A stretch of 54,059 nucleotides of DNA from Synechococcaceae bacterium WB9_2_112 (GTDB taxonomy: Bacteria; Cyanobacteriota; Cyanobacteriia; PCC-6307; Cyanobiaceae), in NCBI GenBank assembly GCA_010027605.1, contig RGUW01000003.1, positions 1 through 54,059 on the forward strand. Reading direction: 5' to 3'. Numbering within the stretch: the stretch's first letter is position 1; each line of letters begins with the position of its first letter. A model generated the notes under the pieces. That model saw nothing but the letters and a program-made list of their open reading frames with translations, did no database searches and was not told where the DNA came from. Below are positions 1-10,155 of this stretch, piece by piece. The position numbers and the translations under genes were made by a program.

Positions 1-2
1 CC

Positions 3-3000
3 CTGCTGGAGCACAGGGGTGCCCCGGTCGTGCTGTTGATCAACCAGGGCCTGGCCGATCTGCTCACCATCGGCGACCTGCACCGCCCCGATCTGTTCGC
101 CCTGGCGGTGCAGCGGCCGACGCCACTCGAGCACCGCGTGATCGAGGTGTCCGGGCGCCTGGCCGCCGACGGTCGCGAGCTGGAGCCGCTGAGGCTCGAT
201 CCAGCGTTGCAGCGGCAACTCGCCGAGGCCGTTGCCGATGGCTACCGCAGTGTTGCCATTGCGCTGCTGCACAGCACCGTCAATGGCGCCCACGAGCAGC
301 AATTGGCGACCTGGGTGGCATCACTCGGTCTTGAGCTCGAGGCCGTCAGCCTGTCGCACCGGCTCAGCCCGCTGCCCCGGCTGGTGCCCCGCGGTCAGAC
401 CACCCTGGTGGAGGCGGCGCTGGCGCCGGTGCTCAACCGCTACCTCGATCAGATCGAGGCGGCCTTGGCCGGCGCGGTGCCCCTGCGGGTGATGCGCTCC
501 AGTGGCGCCCTGGCGCCGCGCCCCTGGTTGCTCGCCAAGGACACGATCCTGTCGGGTCCGGCCGGGGGCATGGTCGGTGCCCTGGCCGTGGCCCGTCAGG
601 CGCTGCAGCAGGCCGGGTTGCCGTTGCAGCCGGTGGTCGGTTTCGACATGGGAGGCACCTCGACCGATGTGTTTCATGCCGCCGTGTCTCATGCCGCCGG
701 CGAAGCCGGCGACTGGGCCTGGCAACGCAGCAGCGAAACCGACGTGGCCGGGTTGCAGCTGCAGGCGCCGATGCTGCCGATCCACACCGTGGCGGCCGGC
801 GGCGGGTCGATCGTGCGCTTTGTCGGCGAGCGGCTGCAGGTGGGGCCTGCCTCGGCCGGTGCCGACCCGGGGCCTGCGGCCTATGGCCGCGGCGGTCCGC
901 TCACGGTCACCGATGCCAATGTGTTGTTGGGTCGCCTGCCCGAGCAGGCCTTGCCGGCGGTGTTTGGCCCGGGCGGCGACCAGCCCCTTGATCATGCCGT
1001 GGTGGCGCAAGGCTTCGCCGATCTCGCCCAGGCCATGTCGCTGGTGCGCCCTGGTGTCACGGCCGAGCAGGCTGCGGCCGGGGCCCTGCAGATCGCGGTC
1101 GAGACGATGGCCGCGGCGGTGCGACGCATCTCGATCGAGCAGGGACACGATCCGCGGGCGGCCCTGTTGGTGAGTTATGGCGGCGCCGCAGCCCAGCACG
1201 CCTGTCGCCTGGCCGATGCCTTGGGCCTGCAGCGGGTGCTGGTGCATCCCCTGGCCGGAGTGCTCTCGGCCTATGGCATCGGCATGGCGCCCCAGTCGTT
1301 GTTGCTGCAGCGCACGCTGGCCCAGCCGTTGAGCCTGGCGTCTGTGGGCGCTCTGCGCACCTTGGTCGCCAACCTGGTGGCCGAAGGCGAAGTCGAGCTG
1401 GCCCGGGTCGCTGGTCCGGCCCAGCGGATGCCGGCGGTATCCGTGCGCCTGGAACTGCGCCAGCCTGGCCAGGCCCAGGGGCTCGAGATCCCGTGGTCGG
1501 GGCGGCCTGCGGACCTTGCAGCCCATGGGGCTGACCCGGCTGAAACGGCTGACAACACAGAAGCGGCTGACGCTGCAGACCTGAATCACGCTGCAGACCT
1601 GGCGCAGCTGCGTGAGGTCTACAGCGATCGCCATCAGCAGCGCTACGGCTACCGCAGCTCAGTCGATGCGCTGGTGGTCGAACGGGTGCTGGTGGAGTTG
1701 CAGGCGGTGGCTGCCCCCCATCCGGCCGCGGCCGAGCTGCAGAAGCAGCCCCCAGTGGCTTCGGGCCCCACCACCAGCCGCCTCTGGATCGATGCCCACC
1801 AGGGCTGGCAGGTGGTGCCGCTGTGGCAGCGTGACCAGCTGCATGGTGGTCAGTGCCTCTGCGGCCCCGCGCTGGTGCTCGATGCGACCACCACCCTGGT
1901 GCTGGAGCCCGGTTGGCAGCTGCGCTGCCTGGCCGATGGGGCCCTGTTGCTGGAGACCGATCGACCTGCTCACCCGGTTACGGCTGTGAGCCCTTCGGCC
2001 TCAGCGCTGGATCCGGTGTTGCTGGAGCTGTATCACCACCGCTTCGCGGCCATTGCGGTGCAGATGGGGGTGCAGCTGCAGCAGAGCGCCTGTTCGATCA
2101 ATATCCGCGAGCGGCTCGACTATTCGTGCGCCCTGTTTGACCAGCAGGGTGCCCTGATCGCCAACGCGCCGCACATCCCGGTGCACCTGGGCTCCATGGG
2201 AGACAGCGTGGTGAGCCTGCTGGAGGCGGTGGCCCGCGGAGACCGTGCGCCCCTGGGCCCCGGCGATGTGGTGATCTCCAACAACCCCTACAACGGCGGC
2301 ACCCATCTGCCCGACATCACCGCCATCACACCGGTGTTTGCCCCAGGGGCGATGCGGGGTTTGCCGCCGCTGTTCTATGTGGCCTCCCGCGGTCACCACG
2401 CCGATGTGGGCGGCATCACTCCCGGCTCCATGCCCGCCAGCAGCCACACCATCGAGGAGGAAGGTCTGCTGCTCGACAACGTGCCCTATCTCGTCGATGG
2501 CGATGTTGATGCGTCGAGGTGGCGTTCACGTCTTCAGCAGATGCCCCATCCGGTGCGCAATGCCGATCAGATGCTGGCCGATCTGGAGGCCCAGGCCGCT
2601 GCCAATCGCAGCGGCGCCCAGGCTCTCGCTGAGTTGATCGCCCGCCAGGGTCTTGCCGAGGTTCAGGCCTACATGGCCCATGTGCAGGCCAATGCGGCAG
2701 CCGCGGTACGACGCTTGCTCACGCGTCTGAGCGATGGCGGTTGCACTCTGCAGCTCGATCATGGGGCCTGGATCTGTGTGGGCGTGCAGGTCGATCACAG
2801 CGCCCAGCGGTTGTGCATCGATTTCAGCGGCACTTCGCTCCAGCACGACGGCAACCTCAATGCCCCCCTTGCGGTGACCAAGGCGGCAGTGCTTTATGTG
2901 ATCCGCGCCCTTGTGGCCGAACCGATTCCACTCAATGCCGGTTGCTTTGAGCCGATCACCCTGATCGTCCCTGCCGGCAGCCTGCTCAATCCGTTGCCGC

Positions 3001-3560
3001 CGGCGGCGGTGGTGGCCGGAAATGTCGAGATCTCCCAGGCCATCGTCAACGCGCTGCTGGCGGCCCTGGGGCAGCAGGCGGCGAGCCAGGGAACCATGAA
3101 CAATCTGTGCTTCGGCAACGGCGCGCGCCAGTACTACGAAACCATTGGCGGTGGTTGTGGCGCCGGTCCCGGATACCAGGGTGGCTCGGCCGTTCAGAGC
3201 CACATGACCAATTCGCGCATCACCGATCCCGAGGTGCTGGAAGCCCGGCTGCCGGTGCGGCTCGAGCGCTTTGGCATCCGCCATGGCTCAGGAGGCCTGG
3301 GGCGCTGGCCGGGCGGCGACGGGGCGATCCGTCAGCTGCGCTTTCTTGAAGCGGTGACGGTGTCGCTGATCAGTGGCTCAAGGCGCGTGGCCCCACCTGG
3401 GCTGGCAGGTGGTGGCCCCGGTTCCATCGGCCACAACAGCCTGATCGGCCTCGATGGGGCGAGCACCCCGTTGCCCGGTTGCTTCGAGCGGCAGTTTCAA
3501 GCTGGTGAGGCGTTGCGGATCGAAACCCCCGGAGGTGGGGGCTTCGGACACCCGCTGTGA
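3..3560 (+). CDS. Hydantoinase A/B fusion (5-oxoprolinase family), 5'-truncated by window edge
   Basis: Frame is open from base 3. HyuA-like motifs ([45 protein letters not shown]) are followed by HyuB-like motifs ([75 protein letters not shown]). Confidence 0.93.
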   Translation: MLEHRGAPVVLLINQGLADLLTIGDLHRPDLFALAVQRPTPLEHRVIEVSGRLAADGRELEPLRLDPALQRQLAEAVADGYRSVAIALLHSTVNGAHEQQLATWVASLGLELEAVSLSHRLSPLPRLVPRGQTTLVEAALAPVLNRYLDQIEAALAGAVPLRVMRSSGALAPRPWLLAKDTILSGPAGGMVGALAVARQALQQAGLPLQPVVGFDMGGTSTDVFHAAVSHAAGEAGDWAWQRSSETDVAGLQLQAPMLPIHTVAAGGGSIVRFVGERLQVGPASAGADPGPAAYGRGGPLTVTDANVLLGRLPEQALPAVFGPGGDQPLDHAVVAQGFADLAQAMSLVRPGVTAEQAAAGALQIAVETMAAAVRRISIEQGHDPRAALLVSYGGAAAQHACRLADALGLQRVLVHPLAGVLSAYGIGMAPQSLLLQRTLAQPLSLASVGALRTLVANLVAEGEVELARVAGPAQRMPAVSVRLELRQPGQAQGLEIPWSGRPADLAAHGADPAETADNTEAADAADLNHAADLAQLREVYSDRHQQRYGYRSSVDALVVERVLVELQAVAAPHPAAAELQKQPPVASGPTTSRLWIDAHQGWQVVPLWQRDQLHGGQCLCGPALVLDATTTLVLEPGWQLRCLADGALLLETDRPAHPVTAVSPSASALDPVLLELYHHRFAAIAVQMGVQLQQSACSINIRERLDYSCALFDQQGALIANAPHIPVHLGSMGDSVVSLLEAVARGDRAPLGPGDVVISNNPYNGGTHLPDITAITPVFAPGAMRGLPPLFYVASRGHHADVGGITPGSMPASSHTIEEEGLLLDNVPYLVDGDVDASRWRSRLQQMPHPVRNADQMLADLEAQAAANRSGAQALAELIARQGLAEVQAYMAHVQANAAAAVRRLLTRLSDGGCTLQLDHGAWICVGVQVDHSAQRLCIDFSGTSLQHDGNLNAPLAVTKAAVLYVIRALVAEPIPLNAGCFEPITLIVPAGSLLNPLPPAAVVAGNVEISQAIVNALLAALGQQAASQGTMNNLCFGNGARQYYETIGGGCGAGPGYQGGSAVQSHMTNSRITDPEVLEARLPVRLERFGIRHGSGGLGRWPGGDGAIRQLRFLEAVTVSLISGSRRVAPPGLAGGGPGSIGHNSLIGLDGASTPLPGCFERQFQAGEALRIETPGGGGFGHPL

Positions 3561-3571
3561 GGTCCGCACGC

Positions 3572-4144
3572 TCAGGCCTGGGGTGCCGAGGGTGCGCTGA
3601 TCAGGTTGATGGCTGAAAAGGCCAGGCCGATGCCGAACAGGGTGCCGATCGCCCAGATGCTGTCGGTGGGCCACTCAGCGATCAGCATCCCCCCCAGGAT
3701 CGCTGTGACAATGCCGTCGATCAGCACCAGGCCGCGCGCTGGTCCGTTGCCGCTGGCCGCAGCCGCCAGTTCCATGACGCCTTCGAAGGCGAGCAGAAAG
3801 CCGACGAACAGGGTCAGGCTGACTTCGCTGTCGACCGGAAACGCCAGCACCCAGATCCCGCCGCCGAAGTAGAGCAGCCCCGACAGCAGGCGAAACAGCC
3901 TGCCCTTGAGGTCGGATTCACCGGTGAGCCGCAGCACCTGGCTGACCCCGGCGATCACGGCCACGGCGCCGATGGCAATGGTGAGCAGGGTGGCCGACAC
4001 GAACGGCACCACGATCGACAGGCCCGCGGCGGCAAACAGCAGGGCAGCCGTGATCCAGCGCAGGGTGGGTGAAGCCGGAACCGACACAGCAGCAAGAGAC
4101 AGACGTCGGCGCACACCATAGAGGGAGCTTTGCCTGGGCTCCAC
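3572..4144 (-). CDS. HdeD/DUF308-like multi-TM membrane protein
   Basis: 190 aa with repeated hydrophobic hairpins, e.g. ALLFAAAGLSIVVPFVSATLLTIAIGAVAVIAG. Confidence 0.7.
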   Translation of the reverse strand: MEPRQSSLYGVRRRLSLAAVSVPASPTLRWITAALLFAAAGLSIVVPFVSATLLTIAIGAVAVIAGVSQVLRLTGESDLKGRLFRLLSGLLYFGGGIWVLAFPVDSEVSLTLFVGFLLAFEGVMELAAAASGNGPARGLVLIDGIVTAILGGMLIAEWPTDSIWAIGTLFGIGLAFSAINLISAPSAPQA

Positions 4145-4173
4145 CGGGCGGTATCGCTGCGGCGCTCAGGTGA

Positions 4174-4190
4174 GGTTTGTATGGCAAACC
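4174..4190. promoter_or_regulatory. Perfect 6-bp inverted repeat GGTTTG-N5-CAAACC
   Basis: Read directly in the divergent intergenic region (DUF308-like minus, DUF2231/oxidase unit plus); function inferred. Confidence 0.4.
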
Positions 4191-4220
4191 ATCACAGAGT
4201 GACGCAGCCTGAACCAAGCC

Positions 4221-4241
4221 TCTGCACGATTGAGGTGCAGA
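4221..4241. promoter_or_regulatory. Perfect 7-bp inverted repeat TCTGCAC-N7-GTGCAGA
   Basis: Read directly just upstream of the DUF2231 start at 4260; function inferred. Confidence 0.4.
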
Positions 4242-4259
4242 CCTGACGACTCAGGATCC

Positions 4260-4757
4260 ATGCTCGAGCTGCTGCCGCCGCTCAACGATCACAACCTGCC
4301 CTGGATGGACACGATCCATCCGATCGTCGTCCATTTCGTGATCGCGATGGGGCTGATCAGCTTCGTCTTTGATCTGATCGGTGTGGCGTTTCGCAAGACC
4401 CAGCTGTTCGAAGTGAGTTTCTGGAATCTGCTCTTTGCCACAGCGGCCATTTTTGTGGCGATCATCTTTGGCCAGGTGGAGGCCGGCTTGGCCAATCCCT
4501 ACGGCGCCTCGAGCGAAATCCTCAATCTGCACAGCACCATCGGCTGGTCGTTGGCTGGCGTCCTCTCCCTGCTGTCGGGATGGCGCTATGTGCTGCGCAG
4601 CAAGGACCCCCAGCAGTTGCCCCTCTCGTTTCTGGGAGCCGGCGGGGTGCTCTCAGCTCTCATCGTGGTGCAGGTGATGCTGGGCAACCAGCTGATCTGG
4701 GTGTATGGCCTGCATACCGTTCCGGTGGTTCAGGCCGCTCGCGCCGGTCTGGTCTGA
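4260..4757 (+). CDS. DUF2231-like membrane protein (copy 1)
   Basis: MLELLPPLNDHNLPWMDTIHPIVVHFVIAMGLISF; HPxxVH motif and four hydrophobic segments; immediately upstream of copy 2. Confidence 0.75.
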   Translation: MLELLPPLNDHNLPWMDTIHPIVVHFVIAMGLISFVFDLIGVAFRKTQLFEVSFWNLLFATAAIFVAIIFGQVEAGLANPYGASSEILNLHSTIGWSLAGVLSLLSGWRYVLRSKDPQQLPLSFLGAGGVLSALIVVQVMLGNQLIWVYGLHTVPVVQAARAGLV

Positions 4758-4760
4758 GTC

Positions 4761-5387
4761 ATGACGACACCGCTTTACGTCACGCCTGAGGCGCCGATCG
4801 AGCAGCTCAGCGCGCAGCTGGGACCCAACGGCCTGCCCTATGCCGTGCCGATTCACCCCAATCTGGTGCACCTGACGATCGGCCTGTTTGTGATTGCCAT
4901 CGCCTTTGATATCGCTGGTGCGCTGTACCCGCTGGAGAAGCGGGTGTTCCGCTTTCTGGCCCTGCCGATCACCCGGGCCGGCTTTCACGATGTGGGCTGG
5001 TACAACCTGGTGGCCTGCGCCGTGGTGAGCTTCTTCACCGTGGCTGCGGGTTTTTACGAGATGCTCCTGGCCCAGCCCCTGGCGGGCGTCACCAGCAGCA
5101 TCGGCCTGCAGAGCATGGAGACCTTGCTGATCCACGGCGTGGGAGGGGTCGTCATTCTCCTGGTGATCGTCGCCATGACCGTGTGGCGTGGCTTTCAGCG
5201 CTTTCGCTGGCGCCGCGACATGGGCCGTCAGGTGCAGTGGATCTATCTGCTGGTGGGCCTGGGGCTGTTTCTGGTGATCGGTTTGCACGGCACCCTCGGC
5301 GCCGAACTGGCTGCCGAGTTTGGTGTGCATATCACCGCCGACCAGCTGCTGGCCGCCGGCGCTGACCTCAAGGAGGCCCTGCCATGA
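4761..5387 (+). CDS. DUF2231-like membrane protein (copy 2)
   Basis: HPNLVHLTIGLFVIAIAFDIAGALYPLEKR; same HPxxVH signature; 3' end overlaps the oxidase subunit II start (ATGA). Confidence 0.75.
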   Translation: MTTPLYVTPEAPIEQLSAQLGPNGLPYAVPIHPNLVHLTIGLFVIAIAFDIAGALYPLEKRVFRFLALPITRAGFHDVGWYNLVACAVVSFFTVAAGFYEMLLAQPLAGVTSSIGLQSMETLLIHGVGGVVILLVIVAMTVWRGFQRFRWRRDMGRQVQWIYLLVGLGLFLVIGLHGTLGAELAAEFGVHITADQLLAAGADLKEALP

Positions 5388-6328
5388 CCCCCTCACCCGC
5401 CCAGGGGCCCCGTTTCAGCCCGCTCTCGGTGATTGCCCTGATCGCCTGGGTTGGCGTGCTGGTCGCCCTCAGCATGTGGATGGGCCAGCTGTCTTACCAC
5501 TGGCTGCCGGTGCAGGCTTCAACCGCCGCGCCCCTGGTCGATGGGCTGTTCAGCTTTGAAACCGCAGTCGGCACCTTCGTGTTTGGCGGCGTGATTTCGG
5601 TCATGGTCTGGGTGATTGTGATGCACCGGGCCGAGAAGTACGACGCGAGCGACGCCGAACCCATCGAGGGCAACACCCGTCTCGAGATCATCTGGACAGC
5701 GATTCCCTTCGTGCTCGTGATGGCGATCGCCGTCTATGCCATGCGGGTCAACACCACCCTGGGGATGCTGGGCCCGATGGAGCACATCCACCTGCGCAGC
5801 TCCGTTGAGCAGGCTGGTGGTTATCCCGGTGATCGCCTGCCTGCCGAGCAGGTGGAGGTGATCGCCCGCCAATGGTCGTGGGAGTTTCGCTATCCGGGCT
5901 CCGACGTCTCCACCACCGAGTTGCATCTGGCGGTGGATGAGCCGGTCACCTTCAGGCTGGTTTCCGAGGATGTGCTGCACGGCTTCTTCATTCCGGCATT
6001 TCGCCTCAAGCAGGACATCGTGCCCGGTCGGGCCATCGATCTCAACGTGACCCCCACCCGCGAGGGGCGTTACCGGCTGCGCGATTCCCAGTTCAGCGGC
6101 ACCTGGTTCGCCGCCAACCAGGCCGATGTGGTGGTTGAAAGCGTCGAGGCTCACCAGGCCTGGCTTGAGGCTGCTGCCCGGCAGCCGCTGCAGAGCGGCC
6201 TCAGCGATGCCTCCCTTGAATACGCCCAACGGGGCCAGTCCAGAAAAGCCGGCTGGGCCACAGTTCCCCCGGCTCCCCCTCCACAGGTGAACGTGCCTGG
6301 ATCCAACACACAGCCCCATGACGGCTGA
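5384..6328 (+). CDS. ctaC: Haem-copper oxidase subunit II lacking CuA ligands (alternative/quinol oxidase type)
   Basis: Two N-terminal TMs; VEVIARQWSWEFRYPG and DVLHGFFIPAFRLKQDIVPGR are COX2 signatures. The canonical CSELCGxxHxxM loop reads DSQFSGTWFAAN. Confidence 0.92.
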   Translation: MTPSPAQGPRFSPLSVIALIAWVGVLVALSMWMGQLSYHWLPVQASTAAPLVDGLFSFETAVGTFVFGGVISVMVWVIVMHRAEKYDASDAEPIEGNTRLEIIWTAIPFVLVMAIAVYAMRVNTTLGMLGPMEHIHLRSSVEQAGGYPGDRLPAEQVEVIARQWSWEFRYPGSDVSTTELHLAVDEPVTFRLVSEDVLHGFFIPAFRLKQDIVPGRAIDLNVTPTREGRYRLRDSQFSGTWFAANQADVVVESVEAHQAWLEAAARQPLQSGLSDASLEYAQRGQSRKAGWATVPPAPPPQVNVPGSNTQPHDG

Positions 6329-6343
6329 GCCAGCAGCAATCCC

Positions 6344-8026
6344 ATGACCCTTGCAACCTTCCCCGCCAGCGAGCCCAAGCCCTCCTGGACCCGCTACTTC
6401 AGCTTCAACACCGATGCGAAGGTGATCGGGATTCAGTACATCGTGCTGGCCTTTTTCTTCTTTTTGATCGGCGGTCTGCTGGCGATGATCATTCGTGGCG
6501 AGCTGATCACACCCGAAGCCGATCTGGTCGATCGCACGGTCTACAACGGTATCTACACGATGCACGGCACCGTGATGCTCTTTCTGTTCATCTTCCCGGT
6601 GCTCAACGGGCTCAACAATCTGTTGATCCCCACCATGATCGGAGCCCCCGACATGGCGTTCCCGCGGCTCAATGCTGTGGCCTTCTGGTTGGTGCCCATC
6701 TTCGGCGTGCTGCTGATGAGCAGCTTCTTCGTGCCTGGCGGCCCCGCCTATTCGGGTTGGTGGTCCTATCCACCGGTGAGCATTCAGAATCCCCTGGGCC
6801 ATCTGATCAGCGGTCAGGGTCTGTGGCTCACGGCCGTGGCCCTCTCAGGGGTCTCGTCGATCATGGGCGCGGTGAATTTCGTCACCACGATCATTCGGAT
6901 GCGGGCCCCGGGCATGGGCTGGTTCCGCATGCCGGTGTTCTGCTGGACGGCCCTGGCGGCCCAGAGCCTGCAGCTGATCGGACTCCCTTCCCTGACAGGC
7001 GGCGCGATCATGCTGCTCATGGATCTGGTGGCGGGAACCACCTTCTACGACCCTGCTGGTGGTGGCGATCCGGTTCTCTACCAGCATTTTTTCTGGTTCT
7101 ATTCCCATCCGGCTGTCTACGTGATCATCCTGCCGGTGTTCGGCATTTTCTCTGAGCTGTTTCCGGTGTATGCGCGCAAGCCCTTGTTCGGCTACGTCTA
7201 TGTCGCCCTGGCTTCGTTCATCATCGTCGGTCTGGGTCTCATCGTCTGGGTGCACCACATGTTCCCCAGCGGAGTGGCCGAGTGGATGCGCAACCTGTTC
7301 ATGTTCACCACCATGTTGATTGCGGTTCCCACTGGTGTGAAGGTGTTTGCCTGGCTCGGCACCCTGTGGCGCGGCAAGCTTCGCCTGACCACTCCGATGC
7401 TGTTCTGCCTGGGTGGTTTGTTCAACTTCGTGTTTGCCGGCATCACCGGCATCATGCTGGCCACTGTGCCGATCGACCTGCATGTCTCCAACACCTACTT
7501 TGTGGTCGGTCACTTCCACTACGTGATCTATGGCGCAGCGGTGATGGGCATCTTTGCCGGCATCTACCACTGGTTCCCCAAGTTCATCGGTCGCATGCCC
7601 TACGAGGGCCTTGGCAAGCTGCATTTCCTGCTGACCTTTGTTGGGGCCAACCTGAATTTCCTGCCGATGCATCCGCTCGGACTGATGGGCATGCCCCGTC
7701 GTGTGTCGAGCTATGACCCGGAGTTTGCCTTCTGGAACGTGCTTGCCAGCCTGGGGGCATTCCTGCTTGGAGTTTCGATCATTCCGTTCTTGCTCAACAT
7801 GGTGAGCTCCTGGGTGCGCGGTCCCAAGGCCACCCACAACCCCTGGAATGCCATCGGTCTGGAGTGGTTGCTGCCTTCGCCACCTGCTGAAGACAACTTT
7901 GGCGAGCATGTGCCGGTTGTGATCTCCCGGCCCTATGGCTATGGCCTGGGCAAGCCGTTGGTGGAGCACCAGGCCGAGATCGAACAGGCCCTCGCCCTGG
8001 CCGAGCAACAGGAGGCAGCACGATGA
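6344..8026 (+). CDS. ctaD: Haem-copper oxidase subunit I
   Basis: Haem and CuB ligand motifs are intact: YTMHGTVML, WFYSHPAVYV, VWVHHMF, VVGHFHYV. Confidence 0.97.
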   Translation: MTLATFPASEPKPSWTRYFSFNTDAKVIGIQYIVLAFFFFLIGGLLAMIIRGELITPEADLVDRTVYNGIYTMHGTVMLFLFIFPVLNGLNNLLIPTMIGAPDMAFPRLNAVAFWLVPIFGVLLMSSFFVPGGPAYSGWWSYPPVSIQNPLGHLISGQGLWLTAVALSGVSSIMGAVNFVTTIIRMRAPGMGWFRMPVFCWTALAAQSLQLIGLPSLTGGAIMLLMDLVAGTTFYDPAGGGDPVLYQHFFWFYSHPAVYVIILPVFGIFSELFPVYARKPLFGYVYVALASFIIVGLGLIVWVHHMFPSGVAEWMRNLFMFTTMLIAVPTGVKVFAWLGTLWRGKLRLTTPMLFCLGGLFNFVFAGITGIMLATVPIDLHVSNTYFVVGHFHYVIYGAAVMGIFAGIYHWFPKFIGRMPYEGLGKLHFLLTFVGANLNFLPMHPLGLMGMPRRVSSYDPEFAFWNVLASLGAFLLGVSIIPFLLNMVSSWVRGPKATHNPWNAIGLEWLLPSPPAEDNFGEHVPVVISRPYGYGLGKPLVEHQAEIEQALALAEQQEAAR

Positions 8027-8622
8027 CCACCGCCTATCCCGCACCCAATGCCGAGCCCCAGCATGTTGAGGGTCACGAGAAGCACAATCTCACAGGCTTC
8101 ATCATCTTTCTGTGCTCCGAAAGTGTCATCTTTCTGGCCTTCTTCAGCGGCTATGCATTGCTGAAGACCAGTGCTCTCGATTGGTTGCCCCCCGGCGTCG
8201 AAGGTCTGGAATGGCAGATGCCGCTGATCAATTCGGTCGTGCTGGTCTCCAGCTCGGGCACGATCTACCTGGCTGAGCGGGCCATGGCCAAGGGCAACAT
8301 CTGGGGCTTCCGTGCCTTCTGGCTGCTGACCATGGCGCTGGGGTCTTATTTCCTCTACGGCCAGGCTGTTGAGTGGAGCGGCCTGCAGTTCGGCTTCACC
8401 TCGGGAACCTTCGGTGGCACGTTTTATCTCCTCACCGGCTTCCACGGTCTGCATGTGGCCACCGGTGTCGGCCTGATGACCTTGATGCTGATCAAATCGT
8501 TCATTCCCGGCAATTACAACGGGGGTGAGCAGGGGGTTCAGGCCACCTCGCTGTTCTGGCACTTCGTGGATGTCATCTGGATCATCCTCTTTGTGCTCAT
8601 TTATGTCTGGCAGCGGAGCTGA
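8023..8622 (+). CDS. ctaE: Haem-copper oxidase subunit III
   Basis: GTFGGTFYLLTGFHGLHVATGVGLM and TSLFWHFVDVIWIILF are COX3 signatures; overlaps ctaD by 4 nt. Confidence 0.95.
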   Translation: MTTAYPAPNAEPQHVEGHEKHNLTGFIIFLCSESVIFLAFFSGYALLKTSALDWLPPGVEGLEWQMPLINSVVLVSSSGTIYLAERAMAKGNIWGFRAFWLLTMALGSYFLYGQAVEWSGLQFGFTSGTFGGTFYLLTGFHGLHVATGVGLMTLMLIKSFIPGNYNGGEQGVQATSLFWHFVDVIWIILFVLIYVWQRS

Positions 8623-8625
8623 GCC

Positions 8626-10155
8626 ATGATCATCGACGACCGCCACTACGACGTCATCGTGATTGGCAGCGGCGCCGCCGGTGCCACCGTTGCCGCCAGC
8701 CTGGGGCAGAAAGGGCACAGCGTGCTGCTGCTCGAGCGCGGCGGCCCCATGCCCCTTGCCGACCAGAACGTCGCCGATGTGGAGCTGTTCCGCAAGGATC
8801 GCTATCACCCCAAGGAGCAGTGGTTCGGTACTGATGGTGATCCCTTCTCCCCCCAGGCGATCTATGCCTTCGGAGGCAACACGAAGATCTGGGGGGGCGT
8901 GCTCGAGCGCATGCGCGAGCGCGAGTTCGAGGGTCTGCATCTGCAGGAGGGGGCAGCACCGGCCTGGGGCCTGAACTACGCCGATCTGGAGCCCTGGTAC
9001 GAACAGGCCGAGAGCCTGTACCGGGTGCACGGTCGGGCCGGCAGTGATCCCACCGAACCCCGACGCAAGGCTGATTACGCCCAGCCTCCCCGATCGGTGG
9101 AGCCGTTTCTGGAGGAGTTGCGCCAGGGGCTGGAGCGCCATGGCGTGACGCCCTACCCGCTGCCGCTCAGCTGGTCGGATTCACCGATCGATCCCAGCGG
9201 CGATGCCGAACTGTTCGGTGTCGATCCGGCCCGTCAGTTTACCTCGGTGACCGTGCGAGGCGGCGCCGAAGTCACCCAGTTGCATGTCAACCCCAGGGGT
9301 CGTGAGGTCAAGGGGGTGCAGGCCCGGATCGATGGTCAGAGCTGGTTGTTCACTGCGCATCAGGTGGTGCTTGCAGCCGGTGCCATCAATACCGCGGCGA
9401 TCCTGCTGCGTTCTGCCAATGATCGACACCCCCGCGGTCTGGCCAATGGCTCCGATCAGGTGGGCCGCAACCTCATGAAGCTGCAACAGACGTCGATTCT
9501 GCAGCTGGCCGCGGTGTCCAACTCGGGCCGCTATGGCCGTTCGTTCGGGATCACCGATTTTCTCTGGGGCGACAGCAACGTCTCTTTTCCCCTCGGTGCC
9601 ATCGCCAATGGCGGCGGTGTCCTGCAGGACGCTCTGTTTGCCGAGTCACCCCCTGTGCTGTCGCTGGTGACCCGTCTGCTGCCTGACTTCGGCCTTGAGC
9701 AGCTGGCCTCCCGTTCGATCACCTGGTGGGCATCGAGCCCGGTGCTTCCCCAGCCCCACAACCGCATCAGCCTGAGGGGCGATCGCCTCCAGATCAACTA
9801 CGTCCCCAACAACCGCGAAGCGCACGACCGTCTCGTTTATCGCTGGATCGACGTGCTCAAGGCCGTGGAGGCCGATCCCCAGATCCAGGTGGTCAAGGCC
9901 GCGCCCACCCATCCGCGCGGCGAGGCACCGCTCTCGGCCATGGGCTATGCCTGCGGTACCTGTCGCATGGGCGATAACCCTGCCACGTCGGTGGTTGATC
10001 TGCAGGGCCGCAGCCATGAGCTGAGCAACCTCACCATTGCCGATGCGAGCATCTTTCCGGCGTGCCCGATGATGGGCTTCGGACTGACCATCATCGCCAA
10101 CGCCCTGAGGGTTGCCGAATCGGTCTCCTCGACGTTGTCATCGAGGGTGCCATGA
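8626..10155 (+). CDS. GMC-family FAD oxidoreductase (paralog without Cys cluster)
   Basis: N-terminal FAD-binding YDVIVIGSGAAGATVAASLGQKGHSVLLLERGG; GGNTKIWGGVLERMR; C-terminal CGTCRMG and IADASIFP. Confidence 0.88.
   Translation: MIIDDRHYDVIVIGSGAAGATVAASLGQKGHSVLLLERGGPMPLADQNVADVELFRKDRYHPKEQWFGTDGDPFSPQAIYAFGGNTKIWGGVLERMREREFEGLHLQEGAAPAWGLNYADLEPWYEQAESLYRVHGRAGSDPTEPRRKADYAQPPRSVEPFLEELRQGLERHGVTPYPLPLSWSDSPIDPSGDAELFGVDPARQFTSVTVRGGAEVTQLHVNPRGREVKGVQARIDGQSWLFTAHQVVLAAGAINTAAILLRSANDRHPRGLANGSDQVGRNLMKLQQTSILQLAAVSNSGRYGRSFGITDFLWGDSNVSFPLGAIANGGGVLQDALFAESPPVLSLVTRLLPDFGLEQLASRSITWWASSPVLPQPHNRISLRGDRLQINYVPNNREAHDRLVYRWIDVLKAVEADPQIQVVKAAPTHPRGEAPLSAMGYACGTCRMGDNPATSVVDLQGRSHELSNLTIADASIFPACPMMGFGLTIIANALRVAESVSSTLSSRVP

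Noticed and set aside
321-1634. 437-aa ORF antisense to the HyuA region
   Set aside because: Low-complexity Arg/Gln/His-rich translation typical of shadow ORFs in high-GC DNA; the sense strand encodes a clear enzyme.
5519-6802. 427-aa ORF antisense to ctaC/ctaD
   Set aside because: Shadow ORF; the sense strand encodes oxidase subunits with conserved motifs.
6845-8044. 399-aa ORF antisense to ctaD
   Set aside because: Same compositional artefact.
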